DNA of 60,756 bases from Ruminococcaceae bacterium UBA3751 (GCA_002371215.1 DFGL01000020.1:410-61165); one strand, 5' to 3'; positions 50,566-59,534 are shown, counted from the first letter of the stretch. Notes: generated from the letters alone by a model not told the origin. Made by a program: numbers and translations.

Positions 50566-51716
50566 TATTCTTTATTTTGTTTTTCGTAAATTCTCGGTCT
50601 GATTTTCAGCTTGTATATATCATAGAACAGTGAAACAATAGGTACTGAACATATCAGCCCGACTAAGCCGAATTGCTTGCCGCCTATAATGATTGCAAGG
50701 AAGGTGATAACTCCCGGCATATCAAGCTCTTTTCCGATAAGATGAGGATTAATCAGTTTTTCAACAATTTGCTGAATAACAATGCAAAGAACTACAAATA
50801 CGAGCGCTTTAATCGGATTGTCAGCCGCTATCAGTAACGCGCCTACCGCTGTTCCTATAATGGCGCCGATTATCGGTATCAGCTGAGTAACCGTAATCAA
50901 AAGGGAAATTGATATTTTGTACGGCATTGCAGTTACAAGCATAATAATGAAGGTTCCCGTTCCGGTGATAAGTGCCTGAATAAGATTGTATTTAAAATAA
51001 ATCTGAAACTTTTTGTTTGCAAGGGATAAAACGTATTTTGCCCTTTTATAGTGCTTTTTCGGAAGAAGCTTGTTAAGAACTGCATAGAATTCCTTTTTCA
51101 GCCACTCCTTGTTTAGGAGTATTGCAAACGCGATTACAATTCCTATTCCGCCGTTAACAACTACGTTTGAAATACTTTTTATCTTTGAAAGCGCTGTACC
51201 TGCGAGGTTAGATAGATTTGATTTAAACCATGTAAAGAATTTTTCGTAATAAACATCAATATTGTTTTCTAATGCTGTAATGTATTTTGCAAGCTTTGGC
51301 TGCTTAACCTTTAGGCTGTCAAGTAAGTCCATGAGTTTTTCCCAAAGCTCGGGAGCCTGATTGTAAAGTTTAACAACAGTGTCCCTCAGGTTAGGAATAA
51401 TCAACCCTATGGTAAGCGCAATAAATGCAATTAATATCAGCAATGCTATGATTATTGAAAAAATCCTGTATTTTCCCGGGCTTACTTCTTTACCGCGTTT
51501 CTTAGATAACTTAACAAAGAGTCTGTCAAACTGCTTTGAAATCAGGTTAATAATAAAAGCAAAGCAAAAACCGTAAATGAACGGGCTTAAAACACTCAGC
51601 ACATAGTTCAGCAGTTTTTTTGCCTCTGTAGTATTAAGGCATATAAAGAGTATAATTCCGCCGCAGAAGAGATAAAAAAGATACTCTGTAATGCGCTGCT
51701 TATTTATTTTTTCCAT
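50565..51716 (-). CDS. AI-2E family transporter (PerM/YdiK family)
   Basis: The 383-aa protein has about eight hydrophobic segments, a charged loop near residue 70 and a conserved central region (LIPNLRDTVVKLYNQAPELW, NGGIGIVIAFAILLNKEW) typical of the AI-2E transporter family. Members export autoinducer 2, act as Na+/H+ antiporters, or have no known substrate, so the AI-2 name should not be read as function. The start has GGAGG. It is monocistronic and divergent from the PrsW-like gene. Confidence 0.9.
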   Translation of the reverse strand: MEKINKQRITEYLFYLFCGGIILFICLNTTEAKKLLNYVLSVLSPFIYGFCFAFIINLISKQFDRLFVKLSKKRGKEVSPGKYRIFSIIIALLILIAFIALTIGLIIPNLRDTVVKLYNQAPELWEKLMDLLDSLKVKQPKLAKYITALENNIDVYYEKFFTWFKSNLSNLAGTALSKIKSISNVVVNGGIGIVIAFAILLNKEWLKKEFYAVLNKLLPKKHYKRAKYVLSLANKKFQIYFKYNLIQALITGTGTFIIMLVTAMPYKISISLLITVTQLIPIIGAIIGTAVGALLIAADNPIKALVFVVLCIVIQQIVEKLINPHLIGKELDMPGVITFLAIIIGGKQFGLVGLICSVPIVSLFYDIYKLKIRPRIYEKQNKE

Positions 51717-51743
51717 TTGCCGACCTCCTTTTTTATAAGTATA

Positions 51744-51767
51744 TCATAACGAGCGGATTATAGTCAA
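51744..51767 (-). promoter_or_regulatory. Possible promoter of the AI-2E family gene
   Basis: Minus-strand TTGACT (51762-51767) and TATACT (about 51738-51743) are separated by 18 bases. Alternative -10 TATAAT lies at 51757-51762, without a clear -35. Confidence 0.5.
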
Positions 51768-51785
51768 ATATTTAGAGCTTTTATA

Positions 51786-51814
51786 TGTACAAAACAATAA
51801 TATTAGTGTATAAT
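51786..51814 (+). promoter_or_regulatory. Promoter of the PrsW-like gene
   Basis: TGTACA (51786-51791), 17 bases, TATAAT (51809-51814). The -35 is a 4/6 match to TTGACA; the -10 is perfect. Confidence 0.6.
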
Positions 51815-51843
51815 AGGCATATTATTATGAAAGAGGTAAGATT

Positions 51844-52575
51844 ATGTTTTACTTTTTAGCTAACCCTATTATATCTTATAACCTGTTTCTTATTGCGGCT
51901 GCGGTAATCCCCGCTGTTATACTTATGATTAAGGTTTATAAATCTGACAGGCTTGAAAAAGAAAGCCCTGCGCTTATGAGAAAGCTTGTTGTTGCCGGTA
52001 TTCTCTCCGCGCTGCTTGCGCTTGTTGAGGAGTGGATAGGAGAGGCAGTGCTTAATGTATTTCTTGAGCCCTCAAGTACCGCTTATAACGTAATACTGTA
52101 TTTTATTATCGTAGCGTTTTCAGAGGAGAGCTCAAAGTACCTTTTGCTAAAGAAAAGAACGTGGAAAAGTCCCGAATTTAACTGCAGTTTTGACGGAGTC
52201 GTTTATGCGGTGTTCGTTTCGCTCGGATTTGCGCTGTGGGAGAATATCAGCTACGTAATGAGCTACGGCTTTTCAACCGCAATTGTACGAGCGGTAACCG
52301 CTATTCCGGGCCACGCCTGCTTCGGTGTATTTATGGGTGTTTTCTACGGTATAGCAAAGCGTGCGGAGCTTCACCATAAAAATGGAAAGGCAAGCGTTTT
52401 CAGAAAACTTTCCGTTATTTTTCCCGTAATTCTCCACGGCGCATATGATTATATCGCAAGTAACGGAAGCGATATTGCAAATTATGTTTTCCTCGCCTTT
52501 ATAGCTGTAATGTTTCTTTGTTCATATATCCTTGTCGGCAAGCAGGCGAAAAACGATACATATTTAACCCGTTAG
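51844..52575 (+). CDS. PrsW family intramembrane metalloprotease
   Basis: The 243-aa integral membrane protein has the three PrsW motifs in order: SEESSKYLLLK (about 94-104), GHACFGVFMG (about 156-165) and LHGAYDY (about 197-203), which supply Glu and His metal ligands. PrsW cuts anti-sigma factor RsiW within the membrane in Bacillus; here no ECF sigma factor or anti-sigma gene is adjacent, so the substrate is unknown. GAGGT precedes the ATG. A terminator follows. Confidence 0.88.
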   Translation: MFYFLANPIISYNLFLIAAAVIPAVILMIKVYKSDRLEKESPALMRKLVVAGILSALLALVEEWIGEAVLNVFLEPSSTAYNVILYFIIVAFSEESSKYLLLKKRTWKSPEFNCSFDGVVYAVFVSLGFALWENISYVMSYGFSTAIVRAVTAIPGHACFGVFMGVFYGIAKRAELHHKNGKASVFRKLSVIFPVILHGAYDYIASNGSDIANYVFLAFIAVMFLCSYILVGKQAKNDTYLTR

Positions 52576-52579
52576 TATT

Positions 52580-52622
52580 AAACGGCATCCTGTTGGGTCG
52601 CCCCTTTGGATGCCGTTTGTTT
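52580..52622. terminator. Terminator between PrsW-like gene and hexosaminidase
   Basis: AAACGGCATCC (52580-52590) pairs with GGATGCCGTTT (52608-52618), an 11-bp perfect stem with a 17-base loop. T-rich flank on the plus side (TTTGTTTATTT). Serves the convergent genes. Confidence 0.85.
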
Positions 52623-54039
52623 ATTTAATCGCGCTTTTTATATAATCCAAGCTGTAGTTTTTGTTTACAAAACGGAGCCATCCTATCGGCATCTGTGCTC
52701 TGCTTTTTGTCCATTCACTCTGCGGAGCTGTTTCTATGCCCAGTTCTTCAAGAAACGGTGTAAAGCTGTTCACCTTGTCGCAGAATTCTGCATAACTTTT
52801 TTTGTTTTTGCTCCAGGCAGTTTCTGCAACGGCAATTGCCCGCGGGAAAAGCATAGTTTCAAGCGTTTCGTCGTTATCTATATATTCTGTCCAGATAGGA
52901 ACTTCAAGCCCTGAAATACTGTCTGAGTTAACCCCTTTGATTTCAGGGGTAAACGAATACGTTCTGTTGAGCGGAGTAATATCGTAGCCGTAATCCGTAT
53001 AGTAATAAGTAAATGGGGAAAGTATCAGCCGCCCGCCGCCGTTTGCAAATTCAAACGTTGCTTTGTCGTTTTCCTTCCAGTACTGAACGATGGCGTCTTT
53101 ACTGAGATTTTTGCCCGCCGCGGCGTCATTCCAAACGATGCAGGCCTTTCCTTTTTTGCTTAAATGCTCAATTACTCCGTTCATAAAGTAATTTTGGTAT
53201 TCCTTATAGTTCTCTAAGCCGAGCTCTTTCATATGCTGCTGACAATCGGGGCAGCTCTCCCAATGTCTGCTCGGAGCCTCATCGCCGCCGATGTGTACGT
53301 ATTCAGATGGGAATACCTCGCAAATCTCATCAAATATTTCGCATATGGTTTTAAGGCTGTCCTCCTTTGCAGGGCAGATAACGTCCTTAAAAATTCCCTG
53401 ATGGGTTTTAACCTTAACCTTGAGTCCGCTGCAGGAGAGCTCGGGAAATGCCGCAAGCAATGCGCTCGTATGGCCGGGTATGTCAAATTCAGGAATAACT
53501 TCAATAAACCGCTCTTTGCAGTATTCAACAATCTCCCTCATCTCTGCTTTCGTGTAAACTCTGCCGTAGGGTGAACCGTCGTAGGTTTTACCGAAATCGC
53601 TGTACTCTCTTACCGCTGAAACGGTGTTGAGAATGGGGAACTTTTCGCTTTCAAACCTCCAGCCCTGGTCGTCTGTAAGGTGCCAGTGAAAGCGGTTGAA
53701 TTTTAAAAGCGCCATTGCGTCAATTATCTTTTTTATTTCGTCAATGGGTATAATGTGCCTTGCGCAGTCAAGCATAAACCCTCTGTATGAAAAGTGCGGG
53801 CTGTCCTCAATTTTGCAAACGGGATATAAGTTTTTTTCATTTTTTATCTGCTTTAACGTTTGCTCTGCGTAAAACCTTCCCGCTTCATCATAATAGGATA
53901 TCAAAACCTTTCCTTCGTCGTCAATTTTAACGGTGTATTCCTCTTTTAAAAGCGAAGTGTCTATTAAATATTGCCTTTCTTTTTCTGAAACAAGCTTGCT
54001 TGAATAAACAGCTTTTTCGGGGGTGGGAATGATTTTCAT
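52621..54039 (-). CDS. Glycoside hydrolase family 20 beta-N-acetylhexosaminidase
   Basis: The 472-aa GH20 enzyme removes terminal beta-linked GlcNAc or GalNAc by substrate-assisted catalysis. An N-terminal beta domain is followed by the barrel with GFMLDCARH, FHWHLTDDQGWRF (about 115-127), PEFDIPGH and the catalytic Asp-Glu of VHIGGDEA (near 247). No signal peptide is present, so it should act in the cytoplasm on imported disaccharides or muropeptide-like products. A GAGGTG site precedes the ATG. It is monocistronic. Confidence 0.92.
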   Translation of the reverse strand: MKIIPTPEKAVYSSKLVSEKERQYLIDTSLLKEEYTVKIDDEGKVLISYYDEAGRFYAEQTLKQIKNEKNLYPVCKIEDSPHFSYRGFMLDCARHIIPIDEIKKIIDAMALLKFNRFHWHLTDDQGWRFESEKFPILNTVSAVREYSDFGKTYDGSPYGRVYTKAEMREIVEYCKERFIEVIPEFDIPGHTSALLAAFPELSCSGLKVKVKTHQGIFKDVICPAKEDSLKTICEIFDEICEVFPSEYVHIGGDEAPSRHWESCPDCQQHMKELGLENYKEYQNYFMNGVIEHLSKKGKACIVWNDAAAGKNLSKDAIVQYWKENDKATFEFANGGGRLILSPFTYYYTDYGYDITPLNRTYSFTPEIKGVNSDSISGLEVPIWTEYIDNDETLETMLFPRAIAVAETAWSKNKKSYAEFCDKVNSFTPFLEELGIETAPQSEWTKSRAQMPIGWLRFVNKNYSLDYIKSAIK

Positions 54040-54059
54040 TTTATTATCACCTCACTGTA

Positions 54060-54088
54060 AATATAACACAAATATTATGTATTGTAAA
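54060..54088 (-). promoter_or_regulatory. Hexosaminidase promoter, overlapping -35
   Basis: Minus strand: TTTACA (54083-54088), 17 bases, TATATT (54060-54065). The -35 overlaps that of the divergent DUF3737 promoter by five bases. Confidence 0.65.
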
Positions 54089-54110
54089 TATTACCATTAT
54101 ATGTTATAAT
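54082..54110 (+). promoter_or_regulatory. DUF3737-patB promoter, overlapping -35
   Basis: TTGTAA (54082-54087), 17 bases, TATAAT (54105-54110). It shares most of its -35 with the opposite-strand promoter. Confidence 0.68.
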
Positions 54111-54142
54111 TCTAAAAAATAATTGCGGATTGGAAAAACAGT

Positions 54143-54982
54143 ATGAAAGAAGTAAAGAATAAACTCCTTACGGGAGAAAGAGCTTTATTTATGTCTAGTA
54201 ACTTAAAGGCGGTTGGCTGTACCTTTGATGACGGGGAATCTCCGTTAAAGGAAAGCGAAAACGTTGCTGCAGAAAACTGTGAGTTCAAATGGAAATATCC
54301 GTTTTGGTACTGCAAGAATGCTGAGGTAACCGATTCGCGCTTTTTTGAAATGGCAAGAGCGGGAATATGGTATACGGAAAACGTCAGAATTAAAGACTGC
54401 ATTATTTATGCTCCTAAGGAATTCAGGCGTTGCGACGGTATTTCTATTGAAAATACCGAATTTACAAATGCTGAAGAAACGCTCTGGAGCTGTAAAAATA
54501 TTGATATAAAAAACGTTAAGGCGAAGGGCGATTATCTTCTTATGAACAGTGAAAACATCACTGTTGATAACCTTGAGCTTGACGGTAATTACAGCTTTGA
54601 CGGCGCTAAAAACGTTGAGGTGAAAAATTCTCGCTTAATCTCAAAGGACGCCTTCTGGAACAGCGAAAACGTAACGGTTTACGATAGCTTCATTTCGGGC
54701 GAATACCTCGGCTGGAACGCAAAGAATTTAACGCTCGTTAACTGTACCGTTGAAAGCCTTCAGGGTATGTGCTATATTGAAAATCTTAAAATGATTAACT
54801 GCAAAACCGTCAATACAACCCTTGCTTTTGAATTTTCTTCGGTTGAGGCTGAAATCACCTCCGGCGTAGACAGTATAATGAACCCGAAAAGCGGAAAAAT
54901 CAAGGTGCAGAGCGTCGGCGAGCTTATTATGGATGAAACTAAAATCAATCCCGCCGATACTGAAATTATTATAGGTGAATAA
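54143..54982 (+). CDS. DUF3737 family protein (predicted right-handed beta-helix)
   Basis: The 279-aa protein matches DUF3737. Its sequence is a series of 20-22-residue rungs with repeated N-V-x-V-x-N/D-S motifs (ENVRIKDCII, KNIDIKNVKA, ENITVDNLEL, KNVEVKNSRL, ENVTVYDSFI, KNLTLVNCTV), which predicts a pentapeptide-like or right-handed beta-helix. There is no signal peptide, so it is cytoplasmic. Function is unknown. It is coupled to the patB-like gene, which begins one base after its stop. This pairing may suggest a role in amino-acid sulfur metabolism, by context only. Confidence 0.88.
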   Translation: MKEVKNKLLTGERALFMSSNLKAVGCTFDDGESPLKESENVAAENCEFKWKYPFWYCKNAEVTDSRFFEMARAGIWYTENVRIKDCIIYAPKEFRRCDGISIENTEFTNAEETLWSCKNIDIKNVKAKGDYLLMNSENITVDNLELDGNYSFDGAKNVEVKNSRLISKDAFWNSENVTVYDSFISGEYLGWNAKNLTLVNCTVESLQGMCYIENLKMINCKTVNTTLAFEFSSVEAEITSGVDSIMNPKSGKIKVQSVGELIMDETKINPADTEIIIGE

Positions 54983-54983
54983 A

Positions 54984-56138
54984 ATGAAATATAATTTTGA
55001 TAAGGTTGTAAACCGCCGTAATACCGCGTCTCTCAAGTGGGATATTTTAAAGGAAAACGAGCTTCCTATGTGGGTTGCGGATATGGATTTTGAAGCCGCT
55101 CCGGAGATTGTTGAAGCGCTTCAGCTCCGCCTTAACGGACGTATTTACGGCTATAATATTATTCCCGATGAATGGTACAGCGCGTATATTAACTGGTGGA
55201 AAGAGCGCCATCATTTTGAACTGCAGCGCGACTGGCTGATTTTTTCAACCGGCGTTATTCCGACTATTTCAAGCGTTGTCAGAAAGCTTACTACCCCTAA
55301 CGAAAACGTTCTTATCCAGACTCCGGTTTATAATATTTTCTTTAATTCAATTATCAATAACGGCTGCCGACCTTTGCAGAATAAGCTCGTTTATGAAAAC
55401 GGCAATTTCTCAATTGATTTTGAGGATTTGGAGAATAAACTCTCAGACCCTCAGACAAGCCTCATGCTGCTTTGTAATCCGCAGAACCCTACAGGCAGAA
55501 TATGGACAAGGGAAGAGCTTGCAAAAATAGGCGCGCTGTGTAAAAAGTATAACGTTGTTGTTGTGTCTGACGAAATCCACTGCGATATTACGGATATCGG
55601 CAGCGAATACGTCCCGTTTGCAAGCGTAAACGATGAGTGTAAAATGAACAGCATAACCTGTATAGCCCCTACAAAATGCTTTAATATCGCAGGGCTTCAT
55701 ACCTCCGCGGTATCAGTTCCCAGCCCCTTCCTGCGCCATAAGGTAAACCGCGCTCTTAATACCGATGAGGTGGCAGAGCCGAATACCTTTGCCGTAACGG
55801 CTGCCGTTGCAGCTTTCGGTAAGGGCGGAAGCTGGCTCGATGAAATGCGCAGTTACGTTCAGCAGAATAAGCTCCTTGTAAACGAGTTTATTAAGGAGAA
55901 TATTCCGTCGGTTAAAACCGTTAATCAGAACGCAACCTATCTCTTGTGGCTTGACGTGAGCTCTCTCGGCATAAGCTCAGAGCTCGTTGCAAAAAAAATC
56001 CGCGAAAAATCGGGTTTGGTGGTATCTGAGGGTACCGAGTACGGAAGCGGAGGAGAAAACTTCATACGCCTTAATATTGCCTGCCCGAGAACAGTTCTTC
56101 TCGAAGGTCTTGCGCGGCTGAAAAGAGGGCTTGAATAA
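54984..56138 (+). CDS. patB: PatB/MalY family PLP-dependent C-S lyase
   Basis: This 384-aa aminotransferase-fold enzyme probably cleaves cystathionine or cysteine conjugates to release a thiol, pyruvate and ammonia. Family marks are the N-terminus FDKVVNRRNTASLKWD, LPMWVADMDFEAAPEI (about 30-45), FSTGVIPTIS, NPQNPTGR and the PLP lysine in PTKCFNIAGLHTS (near residue 232). ATG at 54984 is chosen: AGGTGA is five bases upstream and spans the DUF3737 stop. An in-frame GTG lies nine bases further upstream. Confidence 0.92.
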   Translation: MKYNFDKVVNRRNTASLKWDILKENELPMWVADMDFEAAPEIVEALQLRLNGRIYGYNIIPDEWYSAYINWWKERHHFELQRDWLIFSTGVIPTISSVVRKLTTPNENVLIQTPVYNIFFNSIINNGCRPLQNKLVYENGNFSIDFEDLENKLSDPQTSLMLLCNPQNPTGRIWTREELAKIGALCKKYNVVVVSDEIHCDITDIGSEYVPFASVNDECKMNSITCIAPTKCFNIAGLHTSAVSVPSPFLRHKVNRALNTDEVAEPNTFAVTAAVAAFGKGGSWLDEMRSYVQQNKLLVNEFIKENIPSVKTVNQNATYLLWLDVSSLGISSELVAKKIREKSGLVVSEGTEYGSGGENFIRLNIACPRTVLLEGLARLKRGLE

Positions 56139-56253
56139 ACGATGAATAAGACTGGTTTTCTTAATTTGTATAGAGAATCAGTTTTTTTATCTGTATATTT
56201 AACTAATAATATATAAATTAGTTTATTAATTTATAAAGTTTTGTTTATTATTG

Positions 56254-56282
56254 TTGACTATGAGTACTTAATTTGTTAAAAT
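56254..56282 (+). promoter_or_regulatory. Promoter of the FAD oxidoreductase / hypA / DUF5692 unit
   Basis: TTGACT (56254-56259), 17 bases, TAAAAT (56277-56282). Transcription should start near 56289. Confidence 0.8.
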
Positions 56283-56295
56283 ATTAACGGTTAAT

Positions 56296-56341
56296 TTGAG
56301 GCTTTGCGTGCAGAGCCTACTTAATCAAGGAATGATTAGGA
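56296..56341 (+). promoter_or_regulatory. Structured 5' leader of the oxidoreductase unit
   Basis: The leader of about 75 bases contains a hairpin GGCTTTGC / GCAGAGCC (about 56299-56316, one G-U pair) and a second AATCA / TGATT pairing (about 56322-56338). The second ends about ten bases before the Shine-Dalgarno site. It matches no riboswitch class I know, so only the folding is claimed. Confidence 0.4.
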
Positions 56342-56363
56342 TTTATTGAGAAGGAGAGAGTTT

Positions 56364-59186
56364 ATGGCAGACAAAATGTTAGGCTATGCTCCCGAGTGGA
56401 CTTACGACGATTCTATTCCCGTTCGTGAGCCGATTATGAAGCTCGGAAAAATGATTACCGACCGTATTCCGATTGTACTGGGTATACGCAAGATTACTAA
56501 GCAGGACCCTGAATACTGGGCGGTTGCTACAATTTGCCCGACTGATGAAATGGCTGAGGTTGCAATGCGTATGAAAAAACGTACGCCCCGTACCTTTGCC
56601 GATATGAAGAAGCTTGTTGCCAATATGGGTATGACAGATGAATATCTTGAAGAGCTTCTCGCGCAGATGAGCGAAAACGGACTTATTGAATGGAACTATG
56701 AAAATCCGCAGCATGAAAAGCAGTGGGTGCTTCCGATGTTCGTTCCCGGCTCGGCAGAGTTTTCCAATATGAACAGCGAAATGCTTGAAAAGCATCCCGA
56801 ACTCGGTATGTTCTTTGAGAGAATGACGCGCCTTCCTCTTGAGAAGGTAACTCCGATGGTTCCTCCGGGAGGCGGCGGAATCGGAATGCACGTTATCCCC
56901 GTTGAAAAGGCTATTGAGATGGAGAACGAGGCAATAGGAATTGAAAAGATTTCCTACTGGCTTGATAAATATGATGGTAAATATGCCGCTTCTCCGTGCT
57001 CCTGCCGTGCTTCAAGAAAGACTTACGGCGAAGGCTGCGCAGATGACCCTGAGGGCTGGTGCGTTGCTGTCGGCGATATGGCTGACTATGTTGTTGAAAC
57101 AAAGAAGGGCGGCCATTATATCACAAGAGAGCAGGCGCTTGAGCTCTTTAAGCAGGGCGAAGAAAACGGCTTCGTTCATCAGATTACAAATATTGACGGT
57201 GAGGATAAGATTTTTGCTATCTGTAACTGTAACGTTAACGTTTGTTACGCTCTGAGAACTTCACAGCTTTTCAACACCCCGAATATGTCCCGTTCGGCAT
57301 ACGTTGCTGACGTTAAAAAAGAGAACTGCGTTGCGTGCGGACGCTGCGTTGAGCATTGTCCGGCAGGCGCGTTAAAGCTCGGTCAGAAGCTCTGCAAGAA
57401 GGATGGTAGCGAGGTTACATATCCCAAGCAGAAATTACCCGATACCAATAAATGGGGTCCCGAAAAGTGGGAAGAGGAATACCGCGATAAAAACCGTATT
57501 AATACTCACGAAACCGGTACGGCTCCGTGTAAGACAGCTTGTCCCGCTCATATTGCTATCCAGGGCTATCTTAAGATGGCGGCTCAGGGCAGATATGAAG
57601 AGGCTCTTGCTCTTATTAAAAAGGAAAATCCGTTCCCCGCAGTATGCGGCCATATCTGTAATAAGCGCTGCGAAGAGGCTTGTACAAGAGGTACAATTGA
57701 CGAGGCTATCGCAATTGACGACGTTAAGAAGTTCCTCGCTCACCGCGATATGGATAACGCAACAAGGCTTATACCTAAGAAGGTTATCCCGAAGATTACG
57801 GTTCCCGGTATTTTTGACCGTGAGCCCGGATTTACCGAAAAGGTAGCGATTATCGGCGCAGGCCCCGCAGGTCTTTCCTGTGCGTTCTTCCTCGCTGAAA
57901 AGGGTTACCTCAACGTAACAGTATTTGAGAAGAACGAGGAGCCGGGCGGTATGCTCCGTTACGGTATCCCGAATTATAAGCTTGAAAAAGAGGTTATTGA
58001 CGCTGAAATTGATATCATCCGTGAAATGGGCGTTGAAATTAAGTGCGGCGTAGAAATCGGCAAGGATATCACTCTTGACGAACTTCGCGCTCAGGGCTAT
58101 AAGGCATTCTATATGGCTATCGGCGCTCAGGGCGGCCGCAAGGCAGGTGTTGACGGCGAGGACGCTCAAGGCGTATATACAGCTGTTGAATTCCTCCACG
58201 AGGCTGCTGAAAAAGAGGCGTTTGATATCGGCAAGAACGTTGTTGTAGTTGGCGGCGGTAACGTTGCTATTGACGCTGCAAGAGTAAGCGTTCATTGCGG
58301 CGCAGAAAACGTTTCAATGTTCTGCCTTGAAAGCAGGGAAGAAATGCCCGCTTCAGAAGATGAGATTGAAGAGGCTCTTGAGGACGGCGCAGAGATTAAC
58401 TGCGGCTGGGGTCCGAAAGAGATTGTTAAGGACGAAAACGGTAAGGTTAAGGCTATCGTATTCAAAAAGTGCTTATCCGTATTTGACGAAGAGCACCGCT
58501 TCAGCCCGAAGTATGATGAAAACGATACAAAGACCGTTGAGTGCAAAAACGTTATTCTTTCAATCGGTCAGGCTATCCAGTGGGGCGGACTTCTTGAGGG
58601 TACTGCTGTTGAACTCAACAGAAATATGACCGCTCAGGCTGATACCTTCACCTTCCAGACTGCTGAGCCGGATATCTTTGTAGGCGGTGACGCATTCACG
58701 GGCCCGCGTTTTGCTATTGACGCTATCGCAATGGGTAAGGAAGGCGCAATCTCAATTCACCGCTTTGTTCAGCCTAATTCAACTCTTACTATCGGTCGTA
58801 ACCCGAGATACTACGTAGAGCTTGATAAGGACGATATTAAGGTTGAGGGTTATGATGACGCTCACCGCCAGGTACCGAAGGCAACTAAGAAGGTTGACCC
58901 GAAGGGCTTCAAGGATGACTGCGCGCTTCTCTCCGAGGAGCAGGTTAAAATTGAAACCTCAAGATGTCTCGGCTGCGGCGCAACTATCGTTGACCAGAAT
59001 CGCTGCGTAGGCTGCGGTGTTTGTACAACAAAGTGCGAATTCGACGCTATTCATCTTTACAGAGACCGTCCCGAATGTTCAACAATGTACAGAGCTGAGG
59101 ATAAGCTTAAGGCTATTCTTCCTTATACAATCAAGCGCGAATTTGCTATTAAAAAAGCAAACCGCGCCGCTAAAAAAGGACAGTAA
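56364..59186 (+). CDS. Multi-domain FAD-dependent oxidoreductase with Fe-S domains (GltD-like core)
   Basis: The 940-aa protein has an N-terminal domain (about 1-310) with CSCR at 212 and CNCNVNVC near 293. A four-cysteine ferredoxin motif starts at 322 (CVACGRCVEHCP). From about 387 a GltD-like Fe-S and flavin core follows: CKTACPAHIAIQ, FAD motif GAGPAG at 498, NAD(P) motif GGGNVA at 630, and FVGGDAF-TGPR near 772. C-terminal cysteines follow at 868/871 and 881-891. It would pass electrons between NAD(P)H and another partner; a bifurcating role cannot be shown here. ATG at 56364 is chosen: AAGGAGA is eight bases upstream. Confidence 0.85.
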   Translation: MADKMLGYAPEWTYDDSIPVREPIMKLGKMITDRIPIVLGIRKITKQDPEYWAVATICPTDEMAEVAMRMKKRTPRTFADMKKLVANMGMTDEYLEELLAQMSENGLIEWNYENPQHEKQWVLPMFVPGSAEFSNMNSEMLEKHPELGMFFERMTRLPLEKVTPMVPPGGGGIGMHVIPVEKAIEMENEAIGIEKISYWLDKYDGKYAASPCSCRASRKTYGEGCADDPEGWCVAVGDMADYVVETKKGGHYITREQALELFKQGEENGFVHQITNIDGEDKIFAICNCNVNVCYALRTSQLFNTPNMSRSAYVADVKKENCVACGRCVEHCPAGALKLGQKLCKKDGSEVTYPKQKLPDTNKWGPEKWEEEYRDKNRINTHETGTAPCKTACPAHIAIQGYLKMAAQGRYEEALALIKKENPFPAVCGHICNKRCEEACTRGTIDEAIAIDDVKKFLAHRDMDNATRLIPKKVIPKITVPGIFDREPGFTEKVAIIGAGPAGLSCAFFLAEKGYLNVTVFEKNEEPGGMLRYGIPNYKLEKEVIDAEIDIIREMGVEIKCGVEIGKDITLDELRAQGYKAFYMAIGAQGGRKAGVDGEDAQGVYTAVEFLHEAAEKEAFDIGKNVVVVGGGNVAIDAARVSVHCGAENVSMFCLESREEMPASEDEIEEALEDGAEINCGWGPKEIVKDENGKVKAIVFKKCLSVFDEEHRFSPKYDENDTKTVECKNVILSIGQAIQWGGLLEGTAVELNRNMTAQADTFTFQTAEPDIFVGGDAFTGPRFAIDAIAMGKEGAISIHRFVQPNSTLTIGRNPRYYVELDKDDIKVEGYDDAHRQVPKATKKVDPKGFKDDCALLSEEQVKIETSRCLGCGATIVDQNRCVGCGVCTTKCEFDAIHLYRDRPECSTMYRAEDKLKAILPYTIKREFAIKKANRAAKKGQ

Positions 59187-59189
59187 ATA

Positions 59190-59534
59190 ATGCACGAACT
59201 CGGGATTGTATTTCATATAATCAAAACCATTGAAGAGGTTGCCGAGGAGCAGCAGCTTTCAAAGGTATCAAAGGTCGTTCTTGAGGTAGGAGAGGTTTCA
59301 ACAGTAATCCCCGAATACCTTGAGGACTGCTGGAAATGGGCTTGCAAAAAATCTGATTTAATGAATGGCAGCGAGCTCGTTCACGAAACCGTTAAGGCGG
59401 TAACTTACTGCGAGAATTGCGGAAAGACGTACGAAACCGTCAAGTACGCAAAAATCTGTCCTTACTGTAATTCCGAAAACACCTATCTTTTAGAGGGTAA
59501 CGGAGTTCAGATTAAGGAAATCGAAGCAGTATAA
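59190..59534 (+). CDS. hypA: HypA/HybF family nickel metallochaperone
   Basis: HypA delivers nickel to [NiFe] hydrogenase and sometimes urease. The 114-aa protein has the invariant MHE start with the nickel-binding His2, and a zinc-ribbon with CENC (about 74-77) and CPYC (about 90-93). No hydrogenase structural or other hyp gene is visible in the window. It begins three bases after the oxidoreductase stop and is probably co-translated. It might serve that enzyme's metal centre or a hydrogenase elsewhere. Confidence 0.9.
   Translation: MHELGIVFHIIKTIEEVAEEQQLSKVSKVVLEVGEVSTVIPEYLEDCWKWACKKSDLMNGSELVHETVKAVTYCENCGKTYETVKYAKICPYCNSENTYLLEGNGVQIKEIEAV

Noticed and set aside
56346..56363. TTG start for the FAD oxidoreductase
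   Set aside because: The Shine-Dalgarno site AAGGAGA would lie inside the gene; ATG at 56364 has correct spacing.
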